Source: JAJPKK01 sp963807015
GTDB lineage: Bacteria > Pseudomonadota > Alphaproteobacteria > Rhizobiales > Xanthobacteraceae
DNA length: 64,000 nucleotides
NCBI GenBank assembly: GCA_963807015.1
Contig: CAWEAS010000002.1
Span: 310,001 to 374,000 of the forward strand
Reading direction: 5' to 3'
In this document: piece by piece, positions 17,182 through 26,356 of the stretch
How positions within the stretch are numbered: the stretch's first letter is position 1
Layout: every line of letters begins with the position of its first letter
Position numbers and translations under genes: made by a program
Notes under the pieces: generated by a model
Database searches by the model: none
What the model was told of the DNA's origin: nothing
The model's input: only the letters and a program-made list of their open reading frames with translations

Positions 17182-17235
17182 GCCGTCGCGCGCAAGGGGT
17201 TGGGTGGATTACCGCTGTGGATAACGCGCCGTTGA

Positions 17236-17556
17236 TCACGCCTGCCGTGACGGCGTCGTGACGATGAGGCCGTCGAGCGTTTCGGTCACCTTGATCTGGC
17301 ACGACAGGCGCGAGTTCGGGCGCACGTCGTAGCCGAAATCGAGCATGTCCTCTTCCATGGGAGAGGGAGGCCCGGTTTTCTCCCGCCAGGCCTCGTCCAC
17401 ATAGACGTGGCAGGTGGCGCAGGCGCACGCACCGCCGCATTCGGCCTCGATGCCCGGAATGCCATTCTTGATGGCCACCTCCATGACAGTCGCGCCGGGT
17501 TCGGCGTCGACGGTACGGGATGTGCCTTTGTCATCGATGTAAGTGATCTTGACCAT
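17236..17556 (-). CDS. [2Fe-2S] ferredoxin, adrenodoxin/rhodocoxin type
   Basis: 106 residues from the ATG at 17556; an in-frame ATG 45 nt upstream would add an Arg-rich stretch outside the fold. Cluster ligands are Cys40, Cys46, Cys49 (in ECGGACACATC) and Cys86 (RLSCQIKV), the C-x5-C-x2-C...C pattern of vertebrate-type ferredoxins that serve cytochrome P450s, Rieske oxygenases or Fe-S assembly. The acidic segment EEDMLDFGYD is the usual partner-docking helix. It may exchange electrons with the FNR at 3379-4407. The gene lies just beyond the right end of the IS element. Confidence 0.9.
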   Translation of the reverse strand: MVKITYIDDKGTSRTVDAEPGATVMEVAIKNGIPGIEAECGGACACATCHVYVDEAWREKTGPPSPMEEDMLDFGYDVRPNSRLSCQIKVTETLDGLIVTTPSRQA

Positions 17557-17602
17557 GAGCGCCGCGTCTCGGAATCGCCGCAATTCGGCGGCGCGGCGCA
17601 TC

Positions 17603-18019
17603 CTATATCCGCTGGATCGGCCGCGCGCCAGCGTCCGCGCCGCATGAGGTCGTCCGCTCGTCGAGAAGGTCGGCGATGGCGCGCCGCGCGTCGCCGACCG
17701 CGGCGGAGACGCGGCTCAGCGATGGGGCAAGATCCGTTGCTTCCCGCGCGGCCTGTTCCAGAGCTTCGGCGGCCGCTGCGACGTGCCAGGCGCCGATGCC
17801 GCGCGCCGAGCCGATGAGCGTATGGGCGAGGGTGGCGACGACTTCAGGCGGCTCGTTGGGGAGGCGCGCCAGCATCACGGCCGACTGGCGATCGAACAGC
17901 TGCAGGACCTCCCGCGCGACGGCTCGATCGTCGAGCGTCATGCGCGCCAGATGATCGACATCGATGGCGAGGGCGTCGGACCGCGAGGCATCCCTTACCT
18001 CGCCGCTGAGTTCAGCCAT
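17603..18019 (-). CDS. Hpt (histidine phosphotransfer) domain protein
   Basis: 138 residues starting at the ATG at 18019 (AGAGGA 4 nt upstream). An all-helical domain with the phospho-acceptor motif AHTLIGSARGIGA (His66), in the four-helix-bundle context REVLQLFDRQSAVMLARL and AAAEALEQAA. Stand-alone Hpt proteins relay phosphate between hybrid kinases and response regulators; no kinase or regulator gene is nearby. Start choice avoids 13 N-terminal residues of an upstream ATG with no ribosome site. Confidence 0.8.
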   Translation of the reverse strand: MAELSGEVRDASRSDALAIDVDHLARMTLDDRAVAREVLQLFDRQSAVMLARLPNEPPEVVATLAHTLIGSARGIGAWHVAAAAEALEQAAREATDLAPSLSRVSAAVGDARRAIADLLDERTTSCGADAGARPIQRI

Positions 18020-18122
18020 GTTCCTCTCAACCGTAACGGGATTGGGGGCCTGCCTCATAATTTCGATATATCCGCAACAATTCCCTAATCGTGCCGCGGG
18101 CGCTCAAATACCGCCAGGCGGG

Positions 18123-18440
18123 TTAAGATTTCGGCGTTTTCTCGGCTTTTATGTCCACCGCCGCGTCCGCCGGGGTGCCCGGCCGAACCTCGCCGAGCAC
18201 CGCATAACCCTTGTCGGTCAGTCGGCACACCAGCCAATCGGGCTTGATCGGGTTGTGGAACCACGGCTCGGCCCAGCCGTGGTCGATGCAGGCCTGGATC
18301 GTGCGCGCCGGGACTTCGCGGCCTTCGCGGTCGAACAGGGGGAGCTTCCCGCCCGGTTCCGCGAGGCCACGCTGCAAATATCGCCGCTGCGGCTCGGTTG
18401 GCCGCAACGTTGCCGCAATATTCTCGTGTTGTTCGCGCAC
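18123..18440 (-). CDS. hypothetical protein, 105 aa, winged-helix-like
   Basis: 105 residues with no signal or membrane segment. The order PTEPQRRYLQRGL, VPARTIQACIDHGWAEPWF and WLVCRLTDKGYAVL resembles a small winged helix (helix, helix, beta wing, with the TDKGYAVL end common in MarR-like folds), but there is no clear DNA-recognition helix. The C-terminus is low complexity and charged. I do not recognise a named family. It is divergent from the GPR-like gene with a 326-nt AT-rich spacer between them. Confidence 0.6.
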   Translation of the reverse strand: MREQHENIAATLRPTEPQRRYLQRGLAEPGGKLPLFDREGREVPARTIQACIDHGWAEPWFHNPIKPDWLVCRLTDKGYAVLGEVRPGTPADAAVDIKAEKTPKS

Positions 18441-18766
18441 GAGCGAAAACTGCTTTGTGGTGGCACTGGGCGTCGCAGGGGGCGTCCGGTCGTGGGGCCT
18501 CAGGTTGCAGTAACGCCAGCGCTAATCATGGCCAAGTTGTGTCAATTCGCGCGCGTTAACCATAACACCTGTTAACGATGATTAAAAAGAGGTTGCGAAT
18601 TGCTTTTATTAACGCGGGGTAAACGGGTAAAATATCTTGAGTTGGGGTGGCTTAGGGGGATTGGTTTCCACCTTCTCGACACCGTAGATCACCCAACGGG
18701 GCATGGGAGATCGTTCGATCGCCCATGTGCATCTTGGGTAGCGTAGTTTTGTGAGGCGACGAAACC
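18441..18766. other. 326-bp AT-rich spacer, likely promoter region of the GPR-like gene
   Basis: No gene on either strand. From about 18530 the DNA is markedly AT-rich, with repeated GTTAAC/TTAA words (for example TTAAC-N-TTAA near 18575-18590), then a GC-poor stretch before the start at 18767. TTAACGATGATTAA resembles a CtrA box but has a 6-nt, not 7-nt, spacer. Confidence 0.45.
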
Positions 18767-20882
18767 ATGGCGATCTATTCGAAGAAGAGCAAAGACCCGA
18801 CTGAGGTCGCGCTTTCGGCGATCCAGGATGCGCTCAACATTCGCGACACTGACGCCAAAGCGCCGCAGGTGGCACCGCCGGCGGGGAACGGCGCGGTCGC
18901 TCCGGAAATGCCGAGCGAGGGCAGGCGACGCGGGGGGCGCGCCGCCAGGGAAGCCGTGCTCGATGCAGCGACGCAGCCCGGCCGCGACGACATGGTCGAG
19001 GCGGCGAACGACGATCGCGAGTTCGATCGGCCTCATCCTGCAGTCGCTGCAGCGTCGCCCGTCGCGCACGCCGTTCATCATCGCGACGCTGTTCGCGGCG
19101 ACCTGGGCGATCAGCGCGCTCGGGCTGATCTATGGGTTCGGCAGCCAGATCCACGGCCTCATCAGCGATGGCGGCAGCGCGCTGCCCACCATCATCGCCC
19201 TGATCGGCGCCTTCGCGGCCCCGATCGTGTTCTTCTACGTGCTCGCCAACATGGTCGCCCGTTCGCACGAGCTGCGCATCGTTGCCAACTCCATGGCCGA
19301 GGCGACGCTGCGCTTCGCCGAGCCCGAGAGCATTGCGCGCGATTCCGTGGTCACGGTCGGCCAGGCGATCCGTCGCGAGGTTGTCGCCATGGGCGACGGC
19401 GTCGAGCGCGCGCTTGCCCGCGCCGCCGAGCTTGAAACCCTGGTCAACAACGAGGTCGCGGCGCTCGAGCGCGCCTACAATGACAACGAGTTGCGCATCC
19501 GCAACCTGCTCGACGGCCTCGCCCAGCAGCGCGAGACCCTGGTCGGCCAGGCGGAGCAGGTCCGCAACGCCATCACCAACGTGCACCTCGACCTGTCCCA
19601 CGACATCACGACGGTGAGCGAGCTCATTGCCGAGCGCGTCAACGAGGCGGCGCAGCGCATCACGCGCTCGCTTGCCGAAAAGGGCGAGCAGATCACGGTC
19701 GCGCTCGGCACCGCCGGCGACACCATGATCGAGCAGCTGAGCGAGCGCGGTACCGACCTCCTGGAGCGCCTCGAGCGCACCAGCGACGACACCACCCATG
19801 CGATCGACTCCGCGAGCGAACGGCTCACCTCGAGCCTCAATTTCAAGTCCGACCACCTCAACGAGCAGTTCCTGGCGATCGCGACCAATCTGCAGCAGTC
19901 GCTGGCGACGAGTCTCGACGACGCCGTCGACGGCTTCTCGCAGAAGAGCACCAGCGTGCTGGAGAACGTCGAGGTCCGCACTCGCGAAATCACCGAGTCG
20001 CTCTCGGACCGCTCGGAGGCAGTGTCCCGCGCCTTGATCGACACCACCGGCCGGCTTGCCGAGACCATCGTGCTGCGCGCCGACGAGGTGAACAATTCGC
20101 TCAAGACGACCGGCGAATCGATCGTGCTCGATCTCAGCCTGCGCGGCGGCGACATGGTCTCGAAGCTCGAAGAGACCGGCAACAAGATCACCGAGACCAT
20201 CATCTCGCGCAGCGATTACGTCACCCAGCACTTCGGCAGCAACGCAGAGGCGCTCGCCGAATCGATCACGTCGCGCAGCGACATGATGCGTGACATGCTG
20301 GCTTCGCGCCTGCAGACGTTCGAGGACATGTTCGTCCATAACGGGACCGAGCTTGCCGAACGCATCAGCCGCGACAGCGGGACGCTCGGCGACCTCATCA
20401 CCCGCCACCTGTCCGAGTTCGACCGCACGGTCAAAACCCAGGGCGGCGAGATTGTCGAGAACTTGAGCCAGCGCACGTCGGACCTCCAGGTCCTGATGCG
20501 CGACTACCTCGACGGCTTCGATTCGCGGGTCTCGACCAAGGCGATGGAGATCACGACCTCGCTCGACCACCGGCTCGCCCGGTTCCAGGAGGTGATGGAC
20601 AATCGCTCCCAGAGCCTGAGCGAGAACTTCCAGTCGCACGTCATCGACATCGCGCGCGTCGTCACCGACGGCGGCCGCGACGTCGTCGAGGCGATCGAGA
20701 ATCGCATCAAGGACATCACCACCCGGGTGGTGACCCAGGGCGACGTGCTGACGGATACGCTGGTGGCCAAGATCAACCAGGCCGACGGCACCCTCACCAA
20801 TCGCGCCACCGAGATCGCCAACGTCCTCGACACCCGGCTCAAGCAGTTCGAGGAGCTGCTGGTGCTGCGGGCGGAGAAGGCC

Positions 20883-22136
20883 GCCCGCGAAAGCGAGATG
20901 CGCATGGCGACCGCCACCGAGGCGCTTGCCGAACGCACCGAGACCGCGGCGCGCGAAACCGAGATGCGCATCGCGGGCGCGACCGAGCTCCTCTCCGGGC
21001 GTGCGAATGCGCTCGCCCAGGAAACCGAGACGCGCATTCTGTCGGCCGTGGACTCGCTTGCGGGTCGGACCGACACCGTTACCCGCGACGCCGAGATGCG
21101 GCTGACGGGCGTCACCGAATCGCTTGCCGGCAAGGCGGACGCCGTCGCCCGCGAAACGGAGCTTCGTATTGCGACGGCGACCGAGTCGCTTGCGGCACGC
21201 GCGGAAGCCGTGGCCCGCGAGGCCGAGCTGCGCCTTGCGACCGCGACCGAAACGCTTGTCGGTCACGGCGATGCCATTGCCCGCGAAATCGAGGCGCGCA
21301 CGACGACCGCGTCCGAGTTCCTGGCAAATCGCATCGGCAACGTCTCCCAGGAGATCGAGTCGCGCACCAACGCGGCGGCGGAGTTCGCGGCGATGAAGAT
21401 CGACCGCGTGACGCACGACATCGAAGAGCGCACCGGCGTTGCCCTGGAGCTTGCCACATCGCGCATCTCGATCGCAGCGGAGGAACTGGAGTCGCGGGCT
21501 GCCGCAGCGGCTGCCGGGGCGTCGATGCAGGTCGAGAGCGTCACCCACGAGCTGGAAACGCGGGCCGCCGCGGCGGCTGCCGGGGCGTCGACGCAGGTCC
21601 AGAACGTCACCCAAGAGCTGGAGACGCGCGCAGCGGCAGCGGTTGCCGAAGCGTCGATGCATGTCCAGCACGTCACCCAAGAGCTGGAGACGCGCGCGGC
21701 CTCAGCGGCTGCCGAGGCGTCGATGCACGTCCAGAACGCCACGCAGGACTTGGAGACGCGCGCTGCCGCAGCGGCCGCCGGGGCGGCGACGCAGGTGCAG
21801 AACGTCACCCAGGATCTGGAGATCCGCGCGGCGGCTGCCGCCGAGGGCGCGGCCATCAGGTTCCAGAACGTCACCCAGGAGATGGAGGCTCGCACCACCG
21901 CTGCAGCCGACGAGGTCTCGCTCAAGGTCCACGGCGTCACCCAGCACATCGGTGCCCGCGCGATCGAAGCCGGCAACCTCCTCGTCGAGCGTACCGCTCA
22001 GATCACGAGCGAAGTCGAGTCGCGCACCACCGCGGCCACTGACTTCCTGGTCGGCCGAATTGGCTCGATCACCGGCGAAATCGACGCCAAGGCACGCATG
22101 GCAGCCGACGTCATGCACGCGCGCAGCGAGCAACTC
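20883..22136 (+). repeat. 19 in-frame 22-codon repeats in the GPR-like gene
   Basis: Nineteen consecutive 66-bp units without any indel encode 22-residue units of the form (A/T)(R/Q)E-x-E-x-R-x-A-x-A-x(6)-x-x-x-V. The first seven or so begin ARE/AQE; later ones begin THE/TQE and are rich in Ala. The 22-residue period is that of amphipathic apolipoprotein helices. It covers about residues 706-1123. Confidence 0.85.
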
Positions 22137-22568
22137 GTCGATGCGATCACCAGCAACACCGCCGAGGCGAGCCAGCGGATCACCGAACTCGCCAATTCGG
22201 CGAGCACCACGATCCGTACCAGCACCAGCGATATCGAGCGCACGCTCAAGCAGAACGCCTCGGAAGTCGAGCGGACGTTGCTCGGCGTTTCCCAGGAGGT
22301 CGCGCGGACCTTCGTCGGCAAGGCGGACGAGGTCACGACCGCGGTCCGCCAGCGCTCGACGGAGCTGTCGCAACTGCTCGACGAGAAGAGCAGCGGGCTG
22401 ATCGCCGCGATCGCCAGCAAGGGCGGCCAGTTCTCGGTCGAGATCGAGAAGGCGGCGACAAACGCCACCAAGGCGATCGACACCAAGGCTTTCGCCTTCG
22501 CCCAGTCCATGATGGACAACAGCAACGAACTCGCCCGCATCATCAACGACGCGAGCGTGACCGCGACC

Positions 22569-23096
22569 ACCATCGTGAGCCGCACGCTCAAGGATCTTCA
22601 GGACACCACGAAGACCTCGGTCTCGCAGGCGACCATCACGGTGGCGCAGGCCCTCAAGGACCTGCAGGAAACCGCCAAGACCTCGGCCTCGCAGTCGACG
22701 ACCTCGGTCGCGCAGGTGATCAAGGATCTGCAGGAGGCCGCGAAGACCTCCGCCGCACAATCGACGAGCACGGTCACTCAGGCCATCAAGGACCTGCAGG
22801 AAGCCGCGAAGACCTCGACCGCGCAATCGACGAGCACGGTCTCCCAGGCCATCAAGGACCTGCAGGAGGTCGCCAAGACGTCGACGTCGCAGGTGACCTC
22901 GACCTTGGCGATCACCTTGAAGGACCTGCAAGAGACCACGAAAACCTCCTCCTCGCAGGCGACGACTGCGCTCGCGCAGACGTTCAAGGAGCTGCAGGAC
23001 GCGACGAAGGCCACCGCTTCGGTGGCGAGTTCGACGCTGGTGCAGACGCTGCGGGACGCGCAGAATTCGACCCAAAGCGCGATCGAGGAATCAAAG
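22569..23096 (+). repeat. 8 in-frame 22-codon repeats (KDLQE...KTS) in the GPR-like gene
   Basis: Eight consecutive 66-bp units encode variants of T-x-V-x-Q-x-L/I-K-D-L-Q-E-x-x-K-T-S-x-x-Q-x-T. Units two to five are very similar at DNA level as well, implying recent duplication or gene conversion. The register is exact, with no insertion. It covers about residues 1268-1443. Confidence 0.85.
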
Positions 23097-24724
23097 GTGA
23101 CCGCGACAGCGGCCGTCTCCGAGCTCCTCGAGACCCACAGCATGCTGCGCGCCGACACCACCTCGCTATTCGAGAAGCTGCGCGACGCCAACGGCCTGCT
23201 GCAGGAGGTGCTGGGCGGTGCCCAGACCAATCTGCACTCGATCGAGCAGATCCTCTCGGCTCGCGTCGCCGAGTTCGTGTCGACCGTCGGCAAGCTGTTC
23301 GAGAACGCGGACGGCATCACCGGCAAAGTCGAACAGCACGTCAGCAACTTCTACGGATCGACGTCGAAGGTGCTGGGCGAACTCAGCGAGCTTGCCGTCC
23401 AGTTCGACGGCCACGGCAAGTCGCTCGCCGAGGCGGTTTCCGCTCTCGACCAGAGCAACAAGGACGCTGCGACCTCGGTCGGCGAGCGCAAGAACGTGAT
23501 CGAGCAGCTCGCGAGCGCGGTGAACAGCCGCACCGACGAGCTCGACGAACGGCTCAAGCGCTTCACGACTCTGCTCGACGAATCGTTGCATGCGGCCGAG
23601 GATCGCGCCCGCGACATCGCCCGCGTGGTTGCCGACGCGACCTCGGAAGGCGCGCGGACCATCGCGGAACAGCACGAAAAGGTCCGCGAGGCGAGCGAAG
23701 ACCAGGGCAAGCGCACGCTCGAGGCGCTCCACGAGCTCTACGAGCAGGTGTCGAACGAGAGCAAGGGCCTGTTCCAGCAGAATGCGTCGGAAGCGCATCA
23801 GCTGTTGCAGCAGGCGACCGAGCGGTTCTCGGAGATCATGCAGTCGATGCGGCAGATGTCGATCGACATGCAGTCGGAACTCGAGAATACGCGGCAGGAG
23901 CTGCGCCGCGGCGTCCTCGAGCTGCCGGAAGAGACCGCCGAGAGCACGGCGCAGATGCGCCGGGTGATCGTCGATCAGATGGAGGCGCTTGCCGAGCTCA
24001 ACCGCATCGTTGCCCGTCATGGGCGCACGATGGATACGGTCGGCGCGGAAACCGCCCGTCGCCAGCAGCGCGAGGAGCCTGTCCCCGTGGCAGTCGCTTC
24101 TCGTGGCGAGACAACTGCAAGGCGTTACGAGGCCGCGCCGCCTGCCGCGGGCGCGCAGCGGGGTCGAGTCGAAGCGCCGCCGGTCGCGCCTAACGGGAGC
24201 AATGGCCAAGGCCGCGGCGGCTGGATTTCGGATCTCTTGACCCGCGCTTCGAACGACAGCGCGCCGCCGCCGGCCCAGGGTGGGGGTGGAGGTCGCGGCG
24301 AAGCCTATCCGCCGCAACGCCCGGAGGCGACGCCGCGGAGCGAGGATCGCAACGTCCGGCACACGATCGAATCGCTTGATTCGCTGTCGGTCGATATCGC
24401 CCGCATGATCGATCACGATGCGGCGGCGGAGTTGTGGGAGCGCTACAATCGCGGCGAGCGCAACGTGTTCACCCGGCGCCTCTACACCATGCAGGGCCAG
24501 AAGGCGTTCGACGAAGTGCGTCGGCGCTACAAGGGTGACCGCGAGTTCCGCCAGACCGTGGATCGCTACATCGGTGAGTTCGAGCGCCTGCTCAACGAGG
24601 TCGCGCGCGATGACCGCGGCCAAGTGGTCGCGCGCACCTATCTCACCTCGGAGACCGGCAAGGTCTACACCATGCTGGCCCACGCGGCCGGCCGCTTCGA
24701 GTAGGGTCCGCGCGCGGCGCCGGG

Positions 24725-25705
24725 ATGCCCGTCGCCCTTGCGGTGCGCAGTGAGCGCTGGCCGATCGCCGGCGCTTTCACGATCAGCCGCGGCGCCAAGA
24801 CCGTGGCCGAGGTTGTCGTCGCGGCGTTGACCGACGGCACGGTTACGGGGCGCGGCGAATGCGTGCCCTATCCGCGTTACGGCGAGACGGTGGCAGGCGT
24901 CACCGCCACCATCGAAGGGCTGCGCGGCGTGCTCGCGCGAGGGCTCGACCGCGCCGCCTTGCAGCAGGTCCTGCCTGCGGGCGCGGCGCGCAACGCGCTC
25001 GATTGCGCCTTCATCGATCTCGAGGCGAAGCGGAGCGGGCGCCCGGCCCACGACGTGCTCGGCGTCGCCGCGCCTGAGCCCCGCCTCACCGCCTACACGA
25101 TCTCGCTCGGAACGCCGGATCAAATGGCAGCGGCCGCCGCCGCAGCGGGACGGCCGCTGCTGAAGGTCAAGCTCGGCGGCGCCGGCGATTGCGAACGGAT
25201 CGCCGCAGTCCGTCATGCCGCCCCTCGGGCGGAACTCATTGTCGATGCCAACGAAGCTTGGGACCCGTCGAACCTTGCCGCAAATCTTGCTGCGTGCGCG
25301 GCGGCGGGCGTCACCTTGATCGAGCAGCCGCTGCCCGCGGCAGACGATGCGGCGCTCGGGATGATCGCGCGCCCCATTCCGGTCTGCGCCGACGAGAGCG
25401 TTCATGACCAGGCGTCGCTCGCGGCCCTTGCCGGAAAGTACGATGCGGTGAACATCAAGCTCGACAAGACCGGAGGCCTGACCGAGGCGTTGGCGCTGGC
25501 GGCGGCGGCGGGGCACATGGGCTTCGACGTGATGGTCGGCTGCATGGTCTGCACGTCGCTCTCCATCGCGCCGGCAATGCTGGTGGCGAAAGGCGCACGC
25601 GTCGTCGATCTTGACGGTCCGCTTCTGCTCGCAAATGATCGTCCGCACGGCCTCCGTTACGACGGCAGCATTGTCCATCCGGCTACACGCGCGTTATGGG
25701 GGTAG
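24725..25705 (+). CDS. L-Ala-D/L-Glu (dipeptide) epimerase, enolase superfamily
   Basis: 326 residues. The enolase-superfamily catalytic set is visible: LKVKLG (Lys acid/base), VDANEAW (metal Asp), IEQP (metal Glu), CADES (metal Asp) and NIKLDKTGG (second Lys). The barrel's DES and KLDKTGG motifs, and the short capping domain, fit the Ala-Glu epimerase (YcjG/YkfB, DgcA) branch, which interconverts L-Ala-D-Glu and L-Ala-L-Glu during recycling of murein peptides. It starts 20 nt after the GPR-like stop and is probably co-transcribed, linking wall turnover with polar growth. No signal, so cytoplasmic. Confidence 0.87.
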   Translation: MPVALAVRSERWPIAGAFTISRGAKTVAEVVVAALTDGTVTGRGECVPYPRYGETVAGVTATIEGLRGVLARGLDRAALQQVLPAGAARNALDCAFIDLEAKRSGRPAHDVLGVAAPEPRLTAYTISLGTPDQMAAAAAAAGRPLLKVKLGGAGDCERIAAVRHAAPRAELIVDANEAWDPSNLAANLAACAAAGVTLIEQPLPAADDAALGMIARPIPVCADESVHDQASLAALAGKYDAVNIKLDKTGGLTEALALAAAAGHMGFDVMVGCMVCTSLSIAPAMLVAKGARVVDLDGPLLLANDRPHGLRYDGSIVHPATRALWG

Positions 25706-25801
25706 CGATCGCCGATGCGGAACTTCAAGTCGAAATCTTTCGTCACAAATCTTCCTTGCGCGCAATGAATATTACCTTTGGGGATTGATGGAGAAGGAGA
25801 C

Positions 25802-26356
25802 ATGCGCCGCCCCCCGTTGATGCTCGCATTCGTTGCCGCGGCGATCGTGATTGCGACGTCGTCCGCCGGCGCGACCATGCGCATCAGCGGCGATCGCGGC
25901 GGCCTGCTCGTCTCCTATGCGGCGCGGTTCCTGGAGGCCCGCGTCAGCGGCGAAAAGGTCGTCATCGACGGCCCGTGCTACTCGGCCTGCACGCTCGCGA
26001 TCGGGATTCTGCCGCGCGACCAGGTCTGTGTCACGCCAAAGGCCGTGCTCGGCTTTCACGCCGCGTGGCGTCCAAATCGCGCTGGCGCCAAAATCCAAGC
26101 CACCGAGGCGACGCGCGCCATGTACGATGTCTATCCTCCCGACGTGCGCGAATGGATCGATCGCCGCGGCGGGCTCACGACGCGCATGATCCTGCTGCGC
26201 GGACAGGAACTCGCGACCATGGTGCAGAGTTGCACGACGCCTGCGGTGCCGGCGTCAGTCACCGCACGCGCGCGCCTCAACGATCAGCGCAACGACAGCC
26301 CGGTCATGCGCGAAGCGCCTCGGCGTGCCACTTACGCCGCCCGCCAAGGGCGATGA
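25802..26356 (+). CDS. exported ClpP-like (COG3904-type) protein of unknown function
   Basis: 184 residues; the ATG at 25802 has GGAGAAGGAGAC just upstream. A signal peptide ends near SSAGA (about residue 24). The core VVIDGPCYSACTLAIGILPRD followed by KAVLGFHAAW resembles the ClpP/SppA-like fold, in which a Ser in a Cys-x-Ser-Ala-Cys turn and a His in GFHAA could form part of a catalytic site. Family members in Bradyrhizobium are annotated as hypothetical. Its last 53 nt overlap the convergent transporter gene. Peptidase activity is inference only. Confidence 0.7.
   Translation: MRRPPLMLAFVAAAIVIATSSAGATMRISGDRGGLLVSYAARFLEARVSGEKVVIDGPCYSACTLAIGILPRDQVCVTPKAVLGFHAAWRPNRAGAKIQATEATRAMYDVYPPDVREWIDRRGGLTTRMILLRGQELATMVQSCTTPAVPASVTARARLNDQRNDSPVMREAPRRATYAARQGR

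Larger units (their letters stand above)
18767..24704 (+). pseudogene. giant growth-pole-ring (GPR/RgsE)-like coiled-coil membrane protein; apparent frameshift near start
   Basis: Two consecutive frames together encode about 1978 residues. The first frame (18767-19021, ending NDDRE) has the start with GAGG upstream. The second runs from 19023 (SIGLILQSLQRRPSRTPF) to 24704. Removing one T at 19022/19023 joins them. Two membrane segments follow (about residues 101-122 and 138-160), then an almost uninterrupted helical/coiled-coil region with two exact 22-residue repeat arrays, a Pro/Gly-rich linker (about 1780-1860) and a conserved C-terminal domain (about 1862-1978, VDIARMIDHDAAAELWERY). This plan, with apolipoprotein-like 22-mers, matches GPR of Agrobacterium and RgsE of Sinorhizobium, which form a ring at the growing pole. 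Whether the frameshift is a sequencing error or a real lesion cannot be told. Confidence 0.8.

Noticed and set aside
18570..18595. A possible CtrA site (TTAA...TTAA) upstream of the GPR-like gene
   Set aside because: The spacer is 6 nt, not 7, and TTAA words are frequent in this AT-rich stretch, so it may be chance.
18834..21680. A long open frame antisense to the GPR-like gene (about 948 codons)
   Set aside because: It arises from the GC-rich codon pattern of the sense gene. Its product is Arg/Leu/Asp-rich with no domain, and the sense strand has clear helical repeats.
20883..23096. Regularly spaced repeats taken as a possible CRISPR array
   Set aside because: Units are 66 bp, in frame, diverged and without spacers; they encode 22-residue protein repeats.
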